The notes: generated by a model from the sequence alone, not told the origin. A DNA stretch of 64,000 bases from Clostridium pascui (GCF_016908015.1 NZ_JAFBDB010000006.1:62001-126000), one strand, 5' to 3'; numbered from the stretch's first letter, positions 17,589 to 26,565 are shown. Made by a program: numbers and translations.

Positions 17589-18746
17589 ATGATGATGAGA
17601 CCTATGAAATTGGCAGGATCCCAGTTAATGTTTGGCGAAGGATGTTTAGAACATTTAAAGACTCTTAAGGGCAGTAAGGCAATGATTGTTACTGGAGGAT
17701 CCAGCATGAGAAAAAGTGGGATTCTACAAAAGGTTATAGATTATTTAAAAGAAGCAAATATTGAAAGTGATGTGTTTTCTGGAGTTGAACCAGATCCTCT
17801 ATTTAGTACTGTTATCAATGGTGCAAATAAAATGAAAGAATATGGACCAGACATTATTATAGGACTTGGCGGCGGATCTGCAATGGATGCTGCTAAAGCA
17901 ATGTGGATATATTATGAAAATGAGGAGTTTAAAACATTACAGGATATATTACCTCCAAATGAGTTTCCTAAACTTAGGGAAAAGGCTTACTTAGTATGCA
18001 TACCTTCGACAAGTGGATCAGCAAGCGAAGTAAGTAGATCTATAGTAATTACAGAAGATGCAACGCATACTAAGTTTGGAGTAGGTAACATGGAAATGAT
18101 GCCTGATATAGCAATATGTGATCCATTAGTTACTGCTACAATGCCTGGTAAAATTACTGCAGAAACTGGAATGGATGCATTAACTCATGCATTAGAAGCC
18201 TTAGTATCAAAAAGAGCTAATTATCTTAGTGACATTTTTTCACAGGCTGCAATTAAAGATATAGTACAGTATTTGCCTAAAGCATTTGAAGATGGTGAAA
18301 ATCTTGAATATAGAGAAAAAATGCTAAATGCTTCATTTACAGCTGGATTAGCATTTACTAACGTATCCTTAGGAATAGTGCATTCTATGGCTCATACATT
18401 AGGAAGTCTATTTGGACTAGCACATGGACTTTTAGATGCTGTATTGCTTCCATATGTTATGGAGTTCAACAGTAAAGATGGAAATGCAAGGGAAAAATAT
18501 AATAAAATTGCAACTGAAATTAAAGGTGGAAGTGATTTAGTAAGTATTGTTAAGGAATTAAATAATGAAGTTAACATTCCTGCTTGCCTAAGTGAATTAA
18601 TACCAGATGACAAGAGCTTTAATGAGAAAATGGAACTCATGATTGATATGGCTTTAGCTGATGGATGTACAAAAACTAATCCAATTATTCCAACTAGAGA
18701 TGAGTTAAGAGACTTGTACTTATATGCTTACAATGGAAGAAGGTAG
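17589..18746 (+). CDS. Iron-containing alcohol dehydrogenase
   Basis: The 385-residue protein of the type III (Fe) alcohol dehydrogenase family has the NAD(P) motif GLGGGSAMDAAKAMW at about 97-111, SGSASEVSRS, and metal-binding residues in TGMDALTHALEALVS (Asp/His around 193-201) and the two later His in VHSMAHTLGSLFGLAHG. It reduces an aldehyde or ketone or oxidises an alcohol in the cytoplasm. Placed between two TIM-barrel enzymes, it probably handles a short aldehyde produced from the sugar. A GGAGTGATGAC site precedes the start. Confidence 0.92.
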   Translation: MMMRPMKLAGSQLMFGEGCLEHLKTLKGSKAMIVTGGSSMRKSGILQKVIDYLKEANIESDVFSGVEPDPLFSTVINGANKMKEYGPDIIIGLGGGSAMDAAKAMWIYYENEEFKTLQDILPPNEFPKLREKAYLVCIPSTSGSASEVSRSIVITEDATHTKFGVGNMEMMPDIAICDPLVTATMPGKITAETGMDALTHALEALVSKRANYLSDIFSQAAIKDIVQYLPKAFEDGENLEYREKMLNASFTAGLAFTNVSLGIVHSMAHTLGSLFGLAHGLLDAVLLPYVMEFNSKDGNAREKYNKIATEIKGGSDLVSIVKELNNEVNIPACLSELIPDDKSFNEKMELMIDMALADGCTKTNPIIPTRDELRDLYLYAYNGRR

Positions 18747-18756
18747 GTTAAATAAT

Positions 18757-19470
18757 ATGAAATTAATTTGTTATTTATCAAATGGATATCCTACTATAGA
18801 AAGTAGTATAGAAATGGCAAAGATTTATACTGAAGCTGGATGTGATGTTATTGAAGTAGATTTTCCTTCACATGATCCATATTTAGAAGGAGATTTTATA
18901 GCTGGTAGAATGAGACAAGCCCTTAAGAATTGCAATGATTATGATAAGTATATGGATGGAATTCTAGAAATTAAAAAGAATAATCCTGATACACATTTAT
19001 TACTTTTAGCATATGGTAACACAGTATCAGAAATAGGCGATGATAAATTTATAAAGTTTTGCTTAGATAATGATATTAAAGACTTAATATTTGTGGGAGA
19101 AGATATCGAACTTTTAAATAAACTTATGGAGCATGGATTGAAGATTTCCTGTTATGTTCAGTTCCATATGCCTGAAGCAGAATTAAAAGCTGCAAAGGAA
19201 TCAAATGGTTTTGTGTATATGCAAGCAAAGCCAATGACTAACAATATAAACGAAAAATATCCAACTTTAAAAGATTGTATAGCTCATTTAAAGGAAATAG
19301 GAATAGATAGAGAAATATACTGCGGTGTTGGAATAAGAGATGCAAATGACATTAATATGGCTAAATTGTCCAATGCAGATGGTGTATTTGTTGGAAGTAC
19401 AATTTTAAAATTACATGATGATATTCCGAGATTAAAAGAGGGCATAAAAGAACTTAAGAGTGCAACATAA
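18757..19470 (+). CDS. TrpA-like (tryptophan synthase alpha family) TIM barrel without TrpB
   Basis: The 237-residue protein (start ATG 18757, after GAAGAAGGTAGG; an upstream in-frame ATG at 18724 lies inside the previous gene) matches the TrpA N-terminus: YLSNGYPTIESSIEMAK then GCDVIEVDFPSHDP. The catalytic Glu49 of TrpA is kept (Glu33 here), while Asp60 is replaced by Glu (Glu44). The phosphate-binding end is CGVGIRDANDI and GVFVGSTIL. No trpB or other trp gene is nearby. The enzyme is the last gene of the nucleoside operon, so a retro-aldol cleavage of another phosphate ester is more likely than indole formation. Confidence 0.87.
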   Translation: MKLICYLSNGYPTIESSIEMAKIYTEAGCDVIEVDFPSHDPYLEGDFIAGRMRQALKNCNDYDKYMDGILEIKKNNPDTHLLLLAYGNTVSEIGDDKFIKFCLDNDIKDLIFVGEDIELLNKLMEHGLKISCYVQFHMPEAELKAAKESNGFVYMQAKPMTNNINEKYPTLKDCIAHLKEIGIDREIYCGVGIRDANDINMAKLSNADGVFVGSTILKLHDDIPRLKEGIKELKSAT

Positions 19471-19536
19471 ATAATTAACGTGTATTGAACTCATATAAAG
19501 CACCATAATCATAGTATGTATAAAATAGTTATTATT

Positions 19537-19577
19537 AAAGAGCATCTAAAATGAAAAATTTAAGATGCTCTTTTTAT
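19537..19577 (+). terminator. Terminator of the GntR nucleoside operon
   Basis: AAAGAGCATCT pairs with AGATGCTCTTT across a 15-base loop, followed by a run of T residues. Confidence 0.92.
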
Positions 19578-19672
19578 ATGCAAAAATAAATAACATAACT
19601 TGATACATTACTTTAAATTAAGTAAACTAATATAGCAGTTTATTGCAATATAAAATAGGAGTAAAATAAAAT

Positions 19673-20452
19673 ATGAGATTAGATAAATTTTTAGCACAAT
19701 CATCCGTTGGCAGAAGGATAGAAGTTAGAAATTATGTTAAAGAAGGTATGGTTAAGGTGAATGGAGAAGTGATAACAGAGCCTGCTATGGAGATTAACGA
19801 AAGTTTTGATGTTATTGAGTATCTTGATAAGGTGGTACATTATACTGGAAAAGTATATTATATGTTTAATAAACCTGCTGGCTGCATTACTGCAAGAAAA
19901 GATGCAGTTAATAAAACAGTATTTGATTATCTTGATGATGCTCACATGAATGGAGTATTTCATGTTGGAAGACTAGATAAGGATACAGAAGGATTATTGC
20001 TATTTACCAATGATGGTGAATTTGAACATAAATTAATGCATCCACAAAAGCATGTTGAAAAAACTTATTTCTTTTGGGCTCTTGGTACTTTAGAAGAGGA
20101 AGATATAAAGGCATTAAAGCAGGGAGTTTATATTGGAAAAGGTGAAATATTAACAAAGCCTGCAAAAATAGAAGTAGATAAACATGGAGTGTATGAGCAA
20201 TTCAAAAATGAAATATCTATTAATAATTTAGAGAGTATTGATTCAACACATTATAATCAGCCCATGGTATTAGGATATCTTACTATTTCAGAGGGACGTA
20301 AGCATCAAGTGAAGCGCATGTTAAAAGCAGTAGGATGTTATGTGGTGTATTTAAAAAGAATTTCCATTGGAGGATTAACTTTAGATGAATCGCTAAAAAA
20401 AGGTCAGTATAGATCCTTGACAGAACAGGAAGTTAAAAAACTAGTTGAATAA
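19673..20452 (+). CDS. Ribosomal pseudouridine synthase, RsuA/RluF family
   Basis: The 259-residue protein has an N-terminal S4 RNA-binding domain (RLDKFLAQSSVGRRIEVRNYVKEGMVKVNGE) and the catalytic domain of the RsuA/RluB/E/F group. The active-site motif is HVGRLDKDTEGLLLFTND (catalytic Asp in RLD, about residue 102). GRKHQVKRMLKAVG is the second conserved motif. It isomerises a uridine in rRNA, probably of the small subunit. It has its own upstream region and does not belong to the preceding operon. It is slightly longer than typical RsuA because of an insert near residues 173-190. Confidence 0.93.
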   Translation: MRLDKFLAQSSVGRRIEVRNYVKEGMVKVNGEVITEPAMEINESFDVIEYLDKVVHYTGKVYYMFNKPAGCITARKDAVNKTVFDYLDDAHMNGVFHVGRLDKDTEGLLLFTNDGEFEHKLMHPQKHVEKTYFFWALGTLEEEDIKALKQGVYIGKGEILTKPAKIEVDKHGVYEQFKNEISINNLESIDSTHYNQPMVLGYLTISEGRKHQVKRMLKAVGCYVVYLKRISIGGLTLDESLKKGQYRSLTEQEVKKLVE

Positions 20453-20552
20453 TTACAGTTTTTTAACAAAAAAATATGGTTGAATTACTTTTTATTTCTA
20501 ACTAATTTAGTATAATATTAAATAGAAATTCAAATATTATAGGAGCTTAAAT

Positions 20553-23102
20553 ATGGATAATAAAAATATAAAAATTGTAGTATCAGGCGATATATGTGTA
20601 AATCAGTTACAGTGGCTCACATATCCCAGCATAAATGTAGGATTAAACTGGCAAACGCACTTAAACATGCACAGTATTTTTAGTTCGGGAGAAGCTTTGC
20701 TTTTATCAAAGCTTACAGCTTTATCAACTAAGGCGCCTGTGATGTCACCTGATACAGAAAATATGGAGTTAACTTTATCAGGAGAAATTCTTCGATCAAC
20801 TGCAGAATTAGGCCTTTTTCCAGTATATGGGGATAAAACCAATGATAAAAAGGTTTATAGGATAAGTCGTTTCATGGGATTTACAGGACCCAAGGATGCT
20901 AAAGCTAAACTGCTTCCTATTGTAAATGATGATCCTAATGCAGATATAGTGATAATAGATGACGAAAATAATGGTTTTAACTCCAATGAAGAATTTTGGC
21001 CATTGGCTTTAAAATCATCTGAATCATCACCAATAATTTTATACAAGATGAGCAACGTTATTGATTCTAGTAAGCTTTGGAAACATATCCAGGGACTTAA
21101 CAATGAAAATGTTATAGTAATTGTAAATGCTGATGATTTGCGTTCTAAAGGAGTTAATATAAGCAAAGGCTTGTCATGGGAAAAAACAGCTCAGGATTTT
21201 GTATGGCAAATTAACAATAATCCTAGCCTTGCATTTTTGGCAACCTGCCGTCATATTATAGTTCCTTTTGGACTTGAAGGGGCTATTTATTACAAAAATG
21301 AAGATGTACGTGAAGTTAGATTATATTTCCTCCCATATGAATTTGAAGGCGGCTTTGTTAAGGATTCACAAGGTAAGATGTACGGACTTACTTCTTGTTT
21401 TGTTGCAGGGCTTGCAAGTACTATTGTTTCAGGAAATCAAGAAAATGAAGAAATATCAGAATCAATAAATATGGGAATTCGTAAAGGAATTGTTTCTGCT
21501 CATAAATATTTCCTTGAAGGATTTGGAGAAAATGTGGAGGAATGTGTATTTCCTAATCCAGAAATATTTACTGAAAAAGAAGAAGATTTTATACATAGGG
21601 ATCATGTGCAGGATGCAGTAGTACCTGTTTCTTCTAACTCTAGCTGGTATATTTTAAAGGATAAGAGCTCTACAAGCTTAGCGGAAATAGCTTATGATAT
21701 TGTTAAGAATGGGGTTAAAAATGCACTTAAGTTTATACCAATAGCTAAGTTTGGAAATTTAACAACCGTAGATAAAACAGAAATTGAGAGTTATAAGAGC
21801 ATAGAAAATCTTATGCTTGAGTATATTTCAAATAAAAATACCGTACGTCCTCTGTCAATTGCTGTATTTGGTACCCCTGGGTCTGGTAAGTCCTTTGGTA
21901 TAGTTGAGGTGGCTAATAGTATTGCGCCAAATATAATTAAAAAGATAGATTTTAATTTATCCCAATTTAGATCCACAATGGATTTAGTCAATGCCTTTCA
22001 CAAAGTAAGAGATATCGTACTGGAAGGTAAAATTCCACTAGTAATTTTTGATGAATTTGATTCTGCTTTTGAGGTAAACCTTGGATGGCTTAAATATTTC
22101 CTAGCCCCTATGCAGGATGGTGTATTTAGGGAAGGGGATTCTATTCATCCTATTGGAAAGGCTATCTTTGCATTTGCAGGCGGAACAAGCAGCACTTTCA
22201 GCGAATTTTTCGGAGAAGATATAGAAGATGAAGAGGAGCAAAGACAGTTTTTATTAAAGTTTAGAAGTGCAAAGGGACCTGATTTTGTAAGCCGTTTAAG
22301 AGGATATGTAAATATTATGGGTCCAAATCAAACAAATAAGAAATTGGATCAATTGTTTATAATTAGAAGGGCAATATTACTTCGTTCATTATTAGAACGT
22401 AAAGTTCCCCACCTTATAAATGATAATGGAGAGGCTCAAATTGATAATGGAGTGCTAAGAGCAATGCTTAAAATTCCAAGATATAAACATGAATCAAGAT
22501 CAATGGAAGCCATATTGGATATGAGTATGCTTACAAACTCTACAAAATGGGAGCAATCCTATTTGCCTTCCAGAGAGCAGCTAAAGCTTCATGTGGATGA
22601 AGAACAGTTTTTACGTCATTTAATGCATGATGCCTTTTATGGTGAAAAAATTGAAAGTATTGCAATGGCAATTCATGAAAAGTATAGAATCATTAATGAA
22701 AAATGCGAAAACATGGATGAAAATTGTATAAAGCCTTGGCAGGAGCTCAGTGAGGAACTTAAAAACTCTAGTCGTGAACAGGCCAGAAACATCCCAAGTA
22801 ATTTAATTAAAATTAACTATGACATTGTTTCAATTAAGGATAAGCCTAAATTTAAACAATTTACACCTAGGGAATTAGAGATTTTAGCTAAAAATGAGCA
22901 CATGAGATGGTATAGATATAGAAAAGAGTCTGGCTGGAAGTATGGCAAAGTTAAGGACAGCATTAAAAAGACTGACTCTGACCTTGTTTCATGGAATAGT
23001 TTGACTGAGGATAAGAAAGATAAACTATATAAAATGGTTGAAAGCTGGCCGGAAATATTGGCTAAATCAAATTTCAAGATAGAGCCAGTAAGAGTTTCCT
23101 AA
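20553..23102 (+). CDS. AAA+ ATPase with two C-terminal RyR domains
   Basis: The 849-residue protein has at least three parts. Residues 1 to about 310 are weakly sugar-kinase (PfkB)-like: IVVSGDICVN at the start, HIIVPFGLEGAIYY near 234 and GLTSCFVAGLAST near 278. An AAA+ module follows with Walker A FGTPGSGKSFG (439-449) and Walker B LVIFDEFDSAF (496-506). Two tandem RyR repeats end the protein: about 700-768 (AIHEKYR, KPWQELSEEL, NIPSNL) and 770-849 (NEHMRWYRYRKESGWKYG, LVSWNSLTED, WPEIL). Bacterial RyR domains are found in conflict and nucleotide-signalling proteins. No membrane segment is evident. A TATAAT lies at 20511. It appears to be a single-gene unit; function unknown. Confidence 0.8.
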   Translation: MDNKNIKIVVSGDICVNQLQWLTYPSINVGLNWQTHLNMHSIFSSGEALLLSKLTALSTKAPVMSPDTENMELTLSGEILRSTAELGLFPVYGDKTNDKKVYRISRFMGFTGPKDAKAKLLPIVNDDPNADIVIIDDENNGFNSNEEFWPLALKSSESSPIILYKMSNVIDSSKLWKHIQGLNNENVIVIVNADDLRSKGVNISKGLSWEKTAQDFVWQINNNPSLAFLATCRHIIVPFGLEGAIYYKNEDVREVRLYFLPYEFEGGFVKDSQGKMYGLTSCFVAGLASTIVSGNQENEEISESINMGIRKGIVSAHKYFLEGFGENVEECVFPNPEIFTEKEEDFIHRDHVQDAVVPVSSNSSWYILKDKSSTSLAEIAYDIVKNGVKNALKFIPIAKFGNLTTVDKTEIESYKSIENLMLEYISNKNTVRPLSIAVFGTPGSGKSFGIVEVANSIAPNIIKKIDFNLSQFRSTMDLVNAFHKVRDIVLEGKIPLVIFDEFDSAFEVNLGWLKYFLAPMQDGVFREGDSIHPIGKAIFAFAGGTSSTFSEFFGEDIEDEEEQRQFLLKFRSAKGPDFVSRLRGYVNIMGPNQTNKKLDQLFIIRRAILLRSLLERKVPHLINDNGEAQIDNGVLRAMLKIPRYKHESRSMEAILDMSMLTNSTKWEQSYLPSREQLKLHVDEEQFLRHLMHDAFYGEKIESIAMAIHEKYRIINEKCENMDENCIKPWQELSEELKNSSREQARNIPSNLIKINYDIVSIKDKPKFKQFTPRELEILAKNEHMRWYRYRKESGWKYGKVKDSIKKTDSDLVSWNSLTEDKKDKLYKMVESWPEILAKSNFKIEPVRVS

Positions 23103-23112
23103 TAATGGAATG

Positions 23113-23142
23113 GTGCCACCCACATGACAAGTGGCAAGTTTG
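23113..23142. repeat. Dispersed GTGCCACCC repeat, copy 3
   Basis: GGTGCCACCCACATGACAAG followed by TGGCAAGTTT matches one arm of the palindrome at 8126-8196. It starts 10 bases after the stop codon of the RyR protein gene. Confidence 0.85.
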
Positions 23143-23186
23143 AAACAAAATATATTTAAAGATAGGGCTATCGCATTAAAAAATTA

Positions 23187-23245
23187 AACCTCAATATACT
23201 GTTTTAGAATTCAAAAAATCTAATACAATATAGTGAGGTTTTTAT
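23187..23245 (+). terminator. Terminator after the RyR protein gene
   Basis: AACCTCA-TATA and TATAGTGAGGTT form an imperfect hairpin with a long loop, followed by TTTTTATT. Confidence 0.7.
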
Positions 23246-23315
23246 TCTTTGTGTCACAGCCTCATTTTTTATGAGATATAAAACCTACAGCTCGTCAGCA
23301 GAGGTAAATAAAATA

Positions 23316-23344
23316 TTAACAATTTTCCTAATTTTTGATATAAT
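23316..23344 (+). promoter_or_regulatory. Promoter of the polysaccharide deacetylase gene
   Basis: TTAACA (23316-23321) and a perfect TATAAT (23339-23344) are separated by 17 bases, 40 bases upstream of the start codon. Confidence 0.75.
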
Positions 23345-23383
23345 AATCCTTATTTATACTAGAGAGTAAAGGAGGTATTAAAT

Positions 23384-24811
23384 TTGAAAAAATCTCCTGG
23401 TATTATGGGTGTATTAAGTTTAATAATCATTTCTTTTATTATTGGGGAAGTTATAAAAATTACAATAACGAAGAAAGATGTAAATATGGCTGCTATACCA
23501 GCAGTAAGCTATAGCTTGATAAAGCCTATTGAGCCTAGATTTCAATTGCCTGATATTAAGGATAATAGGCCATCGCTTTTAATGGAAAAAGAACGTTTGG
23601 CAAAGGGTGGCGTAATAGGTACATCTGGAAGAGGAGTAGTTGCACTAAGATTTGATGATTATCAAAATGTATTTAGGGAAAAAATATATCCATTGCTAGT
23701 GGCTCGGGGCCTTCCATGCAGCATGGTCTTGATATCAAGATTTGATACTGCACAAAGCTGGGGTATAGGAACAACTTGGGATGACATTAGAGAGTGGAAT
23801 AGAAACGGCGTTGAAATATGGAGTCATGGAACAGACCATAAGGATTATAGTAAAAGTGGATATTCAGGACTTTACAGTCAAATAGTTACTTCAAAAAAAG
23901 AGATAGAAATGCAGGGTATAAAAGTTGTAGGGTGGGCACTCCCTGGTGTTAAACCTAGTACAAGGAATTTGCCTTACAATGGATTGACCAAGCCCAGTCA
24001 TTATAACAGTACTACTGGAAGATTACTGATGAATACATATGCTTTAACAGAAGCTTATATATATAATCCTCGGAGAGTTTTACCAGCGAGCATTTATCAT
24101 GGATTAGGTCATGTAACTGCCTCTGATGGTAGAGAAACAGTTTCATCTTTAATGGAAGAAATAAATATAGCCATTAAATATAAATCAGGCATTGAGATAA
24201 TGTGTCATGCGGGTAATTTGGGCAAGCCTGGGAATTTAACTTTTAAAGAGTTTGAAAATATATTAAATTATATAAAAATACAGTGGGATAAGGGCTTAAT
24301 AGAGGTGTTAACTCCTTCTGGAATTTACTTTTCAGACCCTAATAGCAGCATCAGACTTAAATTAAATGCTGATGACAGCTTTGAAGGTTTAACAACAGCT
24401 AATTCAGGAGCATGGAAGGGAACAAGAAATTGGACCGGCAAGACTATTGAAACAAGTAAAGGAAGGACGGGAAAAAACTTTCTACGCATAGGCAGAAGTA
24501 TTACCCATTCAGCAGTAACTCAAAAAATTGTAAACTTAGATAAATTAGGAGTTTCAGGAGAGCAATTTGTATTTGAAGGATGGTTCAGGTCCTATGGCAG
24601 TAAAGATGCAGCTGGTATGGTACAAATAAATGATTATGATAGTCCTAGTAAGTTGAAAATAATAAAAAAATCAGTAAGTAAGGGCAAAGAATGGACAAGA
24701 CTAAGATTTGTATTTTGTATTCCTCCTGGCACAAAAAACATTGCAGTATCTCTTTATGGGGATCTAGAATTTGGTACTGATTGGGATGACATAAGTATAA
24801 AGAAGATATAG
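23384..24811 (+). CDS. Exported polysaccharide deacetylase with C-terminal carbohydrate-binding-like domain
   Basis: The 475-residue protein starts with TTG after a strong AAAGGAGG site. One hydrophobic segment (about residues 7-28) serves as signal or anchor. The NodB-type CE4 domain spans about 80-330: the first motif is LRFDDYQ (metal/catalytic Asp pair) and the second SHGTDH (metal-binding His pair). Residues 345-475 (SFEGLTTANSGAW to DWDDISIKKI) look like a beta-sandwich of the CBM4/9 type. It probably removes acetyl groups from cell-wall or exopolysaccharide outside the cell. Monocistronic: promoter upstream, repeat element directly after the stop. Confidence 0.85.
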   Translation: MKKSPGIMGVLSLIIISFIIGEVIKITITKKDVNMAAIPAVSYSLIKPIEPRFQLPDIKDNRPSLLMEKERLAKGGVIGTSGRGVVALRFDDYQNVFREKIYPLLVARGLPCSMVLISRFDTAQSWGIGTTWDDIREWNRNGVEIWSHGTDHKDYSKSGYSGLYSQIVTSKKEIEMQGIKVVGWALPGVKPSTRNLPYNGLTKPSHYNSTTGRLLMNTYALTEAYIYNPRRVLPASIYHGLGHVTASDGRETVSSLMEEINIAIKYKSGIEIMCHAGNLGKPGNLTFKEFENILNYIKIQWDKGLIEVLTPSGIYFSDPNSSIRLKLNADDSFEGLTTANSGAWKGTRNWTGKTIETSKGRTGKNFLRIGRSITHSAVTQKIVNLDKLGVSGEQFVFEGWFRSYGSKDAAGMVQINDYDSPSKLKIIKKSVSKGKEWTRLRFVFCIPPGTKNIAVSLYGDLEFGTDWDDISIKKI

Positions 24812-24840
24812 TGCCACCCACGTGACAAGTGGCAAGTTGA
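24812..24840. repeat. Dispersed GTGCCACCC repeat, copy 4
   Basis: TGCCACCCACGTGACAAGTG then GCAAGTTGA follows the stop codon so closely that the G of the TAG completes the repeat's first base. It matches one arm of 8126-8196. Confidence 0.85.
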
Positions 24841-25094
24841 GTATAAGACATTGGTTTCAATAAAAAATAAATCAATAGATCATTCTTAAAGATGCACATA
24901 AGTGATTTTTATAAATAACTTGCTTTATATAATAAACTGTGTTATTGTTAACTGTAACTTAAATTAATAGTAAATAATGTATTATCATATATTTCAATTA
25001 GTACTAGATAAATATAGTATGTTGATATCGAAATTTTGTTAGTTAATTATTACAACTAGTTTAAGAATAATAAAATTTCGGAGGTACACATTAT

Positions 25095-25292
25095 ATGAAT
25101 GGTACAGTTAAATGGTTTAACGCAGAAAAAGGATTTGGATTTATTACAGGAGAAGACGGAACAGATGCTTTCGCACACTTTTCTCAAATAAATTCAGAAG
25201 GCTATAAATCACTTGAAGAAGGTCAAAAGGTTTCCTATGACGTAGTTAAAGGCGCTAAAGGACCTCAAGCAGAAAATATTACTGTTATTTAA
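25095..25292 (+). CDS. Cold-shock protein, CspA family
   Basis: The 65-residue single cold-shock domain starts [16 protein letters not shown] with the RNP1 motif KGFGFIT. RNP2 is slightly unusual as DAFAHF instead of the common VFVHF. It binds single-stranded RNA/DNA and acts as an RNA chaperone. A TCGGAGG site precedes the ATG. The 283-base upstream region (24812-25094) holds the repeat and then AT-rich DNA that probably includes promoter and 5' leader; no defined structure is recognised there. A strong terminator follows. Confidence 0.96.
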   Translation: MNGTVKWFNAEKGFGFITGEDGTDAFAHFSQINSEGYKSLEEGQKVSYDVVKGAKGPQAENITVI

Positions 25293-25306
25293 TTAATAGA
25301 TATTTT

Positions 25307-25341
25307 ACCCCTTAAATAGTTTTCTATTTAAGGGGTTTTTA
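25307..25341 (+). terminator. Terminator of the cold-shock gene
   Basis: ACCCCTTAAATAG pairs perfectly with CTATTTAAGGGGT across a TTTT loop, followed by a T run. Confidence 0.95.
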
Positions 25342-25389
25342 GTTTTTTGTTAACCTTAATACAATAGAAAAATTAGATAAAAATAAGTG

Positions 25390-25417
25390 AGCAATAGTTT
25401 AAATCTATTGCTTTTTA
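25390..25417 (+). terminator. Second hairpin terminator before the sorC gene
   Basis: AGCAATAG and CTATTGCT enclose a 7-base loop and are followed by TTTTATTTT. Related stems occur at 37493 and 59891. The remaining bases up to 25603 show no gene. Confidence 0.75.
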
Positions 25418-25603
25418 TTTTATGTAACTTTAAGCATAATAAGCAAAAAATGAGCATATGTTTAAAATGTAAAATAAAAAAGAAATCTTACAAAAGATAA
25501 TGAATACGTTTTTTATATAAAGTGTAAAAAATCGCAATAAATCAAATATGTTACAAAAGAAAAATAATGAGCAGGTGGCATGATGAGAAAGGATGATTAA
25601 TTT

Positions 25604-26548
25604 ATGAGCGAAAAAAGAATGCTTGTTAAGATAGCTCATTATTATTATGAGTTAGGGATGACTCAAGAAGATATAGGACAAAGGCTTTCAATGTCAAGAC
25701 AAAAGGTCAATAGAATGATAAAAAGTCTTATAGAAAAAGAGATAGTATCAATAAAGATAAATGGATATGATGAGACTTATGTTGGTCTTGAGGACACTTT
25801 AGAAAAGGAGTTTTCCCTTAAAGAAGTTATAGTAACTTCAGTAGATGACGAGGATGTTTTAATAGATAAATTATCAGATGCAGCAGCTTTATATCTTGAA
25901 AGAACCATAGAAAATAATGAAACAATAGGAGTCTCCTGGGGAACTACACTTTCAAGTACTGCTGCCAAGTTAAAAAGTTTAAGAAAAAAGAACATATCTG
26001 TTGTTCAAATAGTAGGTGGGGAGAATCTGCAAGATCCATCTTTAAAGGCAGATGAAATTACAAGGGTGATTGCAAATAAACTTAATGGTACCCCATATCT
26101 TATGTATGCTCCTGCTATAGTTAAAGATGAAAGATTAAAAACAGCTATGATGAATGAGCAAAGTATAAAGAACATATTTAATCTTATAAAAAACTGTACT
26201 ACGGCAGTAGTGGGAATAGGAAATTTAACTGAAGACTCTACTATATGTAAGCAAAGCTATTTAACAAAGGAAAATTTGGAAAAGTTAAAGGAGAAAAAAT
26301 GTGTTGGGGATATATGCCTGCAGGCTTATAAAATTAATGGTGAAGTAATAGAAGATAATATAAGCAAAAGAGTTATAGGTATAGGAGCAGATGATTTGAA
26401 AAATATTCCTAGGGTAATAGGTATAGCTGGAGGAAAAGAAAAGACAAAAGCTATACTTGGAGCTTTAAGAGCAGGATTTATAGATGTGCTGGTAACCGAT
26501 AATATAACTGCTGAAAGTATATTAAAAATTAAAAATGAACAGCAATAA
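25604..26548 (+). CDS. SorC family transcriptional regulator
   Basis: The 314-residue protein has an N-terminal helix-turn-helix (residues about 5-50; GMTQEDIGQRLSMSRQKVNRMIK) and a large effector-binding domain of the SorC/CggR type (VSWGTTLSSTAAKL, GGENLQDPSLKADEI, GIAGGKEKTKAILGAL). SorC proteins sense phosphorylated sugars and often adjoin FGGY-kinase genes, as in the lsr, sor and deo systems. It is 17 bases upstream of the FGGY kinase gene and most likely controls the whole run to livF-type gene at 37488. Confidence 0.93.
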   Translation: MSEKRMLVKIAHYYYELGMTQEDIGQRLSMSRQKVNRMIKSLIEKEIVSIKINGYDETYVGLEDTLEKEFSLKEVIVTSVDDEDVLIDKLSDAAALYLERTIENNETIGVSWGTTLSSTAAKLKSLRKKNISVVQIVGGENLQDPSLKADEITRVIANKLNGTPYLMYAPAIVKDERLKTAMMNEQSIKNIFNLIKNCTTAVVGIGNLTEDSTICKQSYLTKENLEKLKEKKCVGDICLQAYKINGEVIEDNISKRVIGIGADDLKNIPRVIGIAGGKEKTKAILGALRAGFIDVLVTDNITAESILKIKNEQQ

Positions 26549-26565
26549 ATTTGGGGGGATTGTAG

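Noticed and set aside
18757-19470. Genuine tryptophan synthase alpha subunit
   Set aside because: No trpB or other trp genes, Asp60 replaced by Glu, and the gene belongs to a nucleoside-uptake operon.
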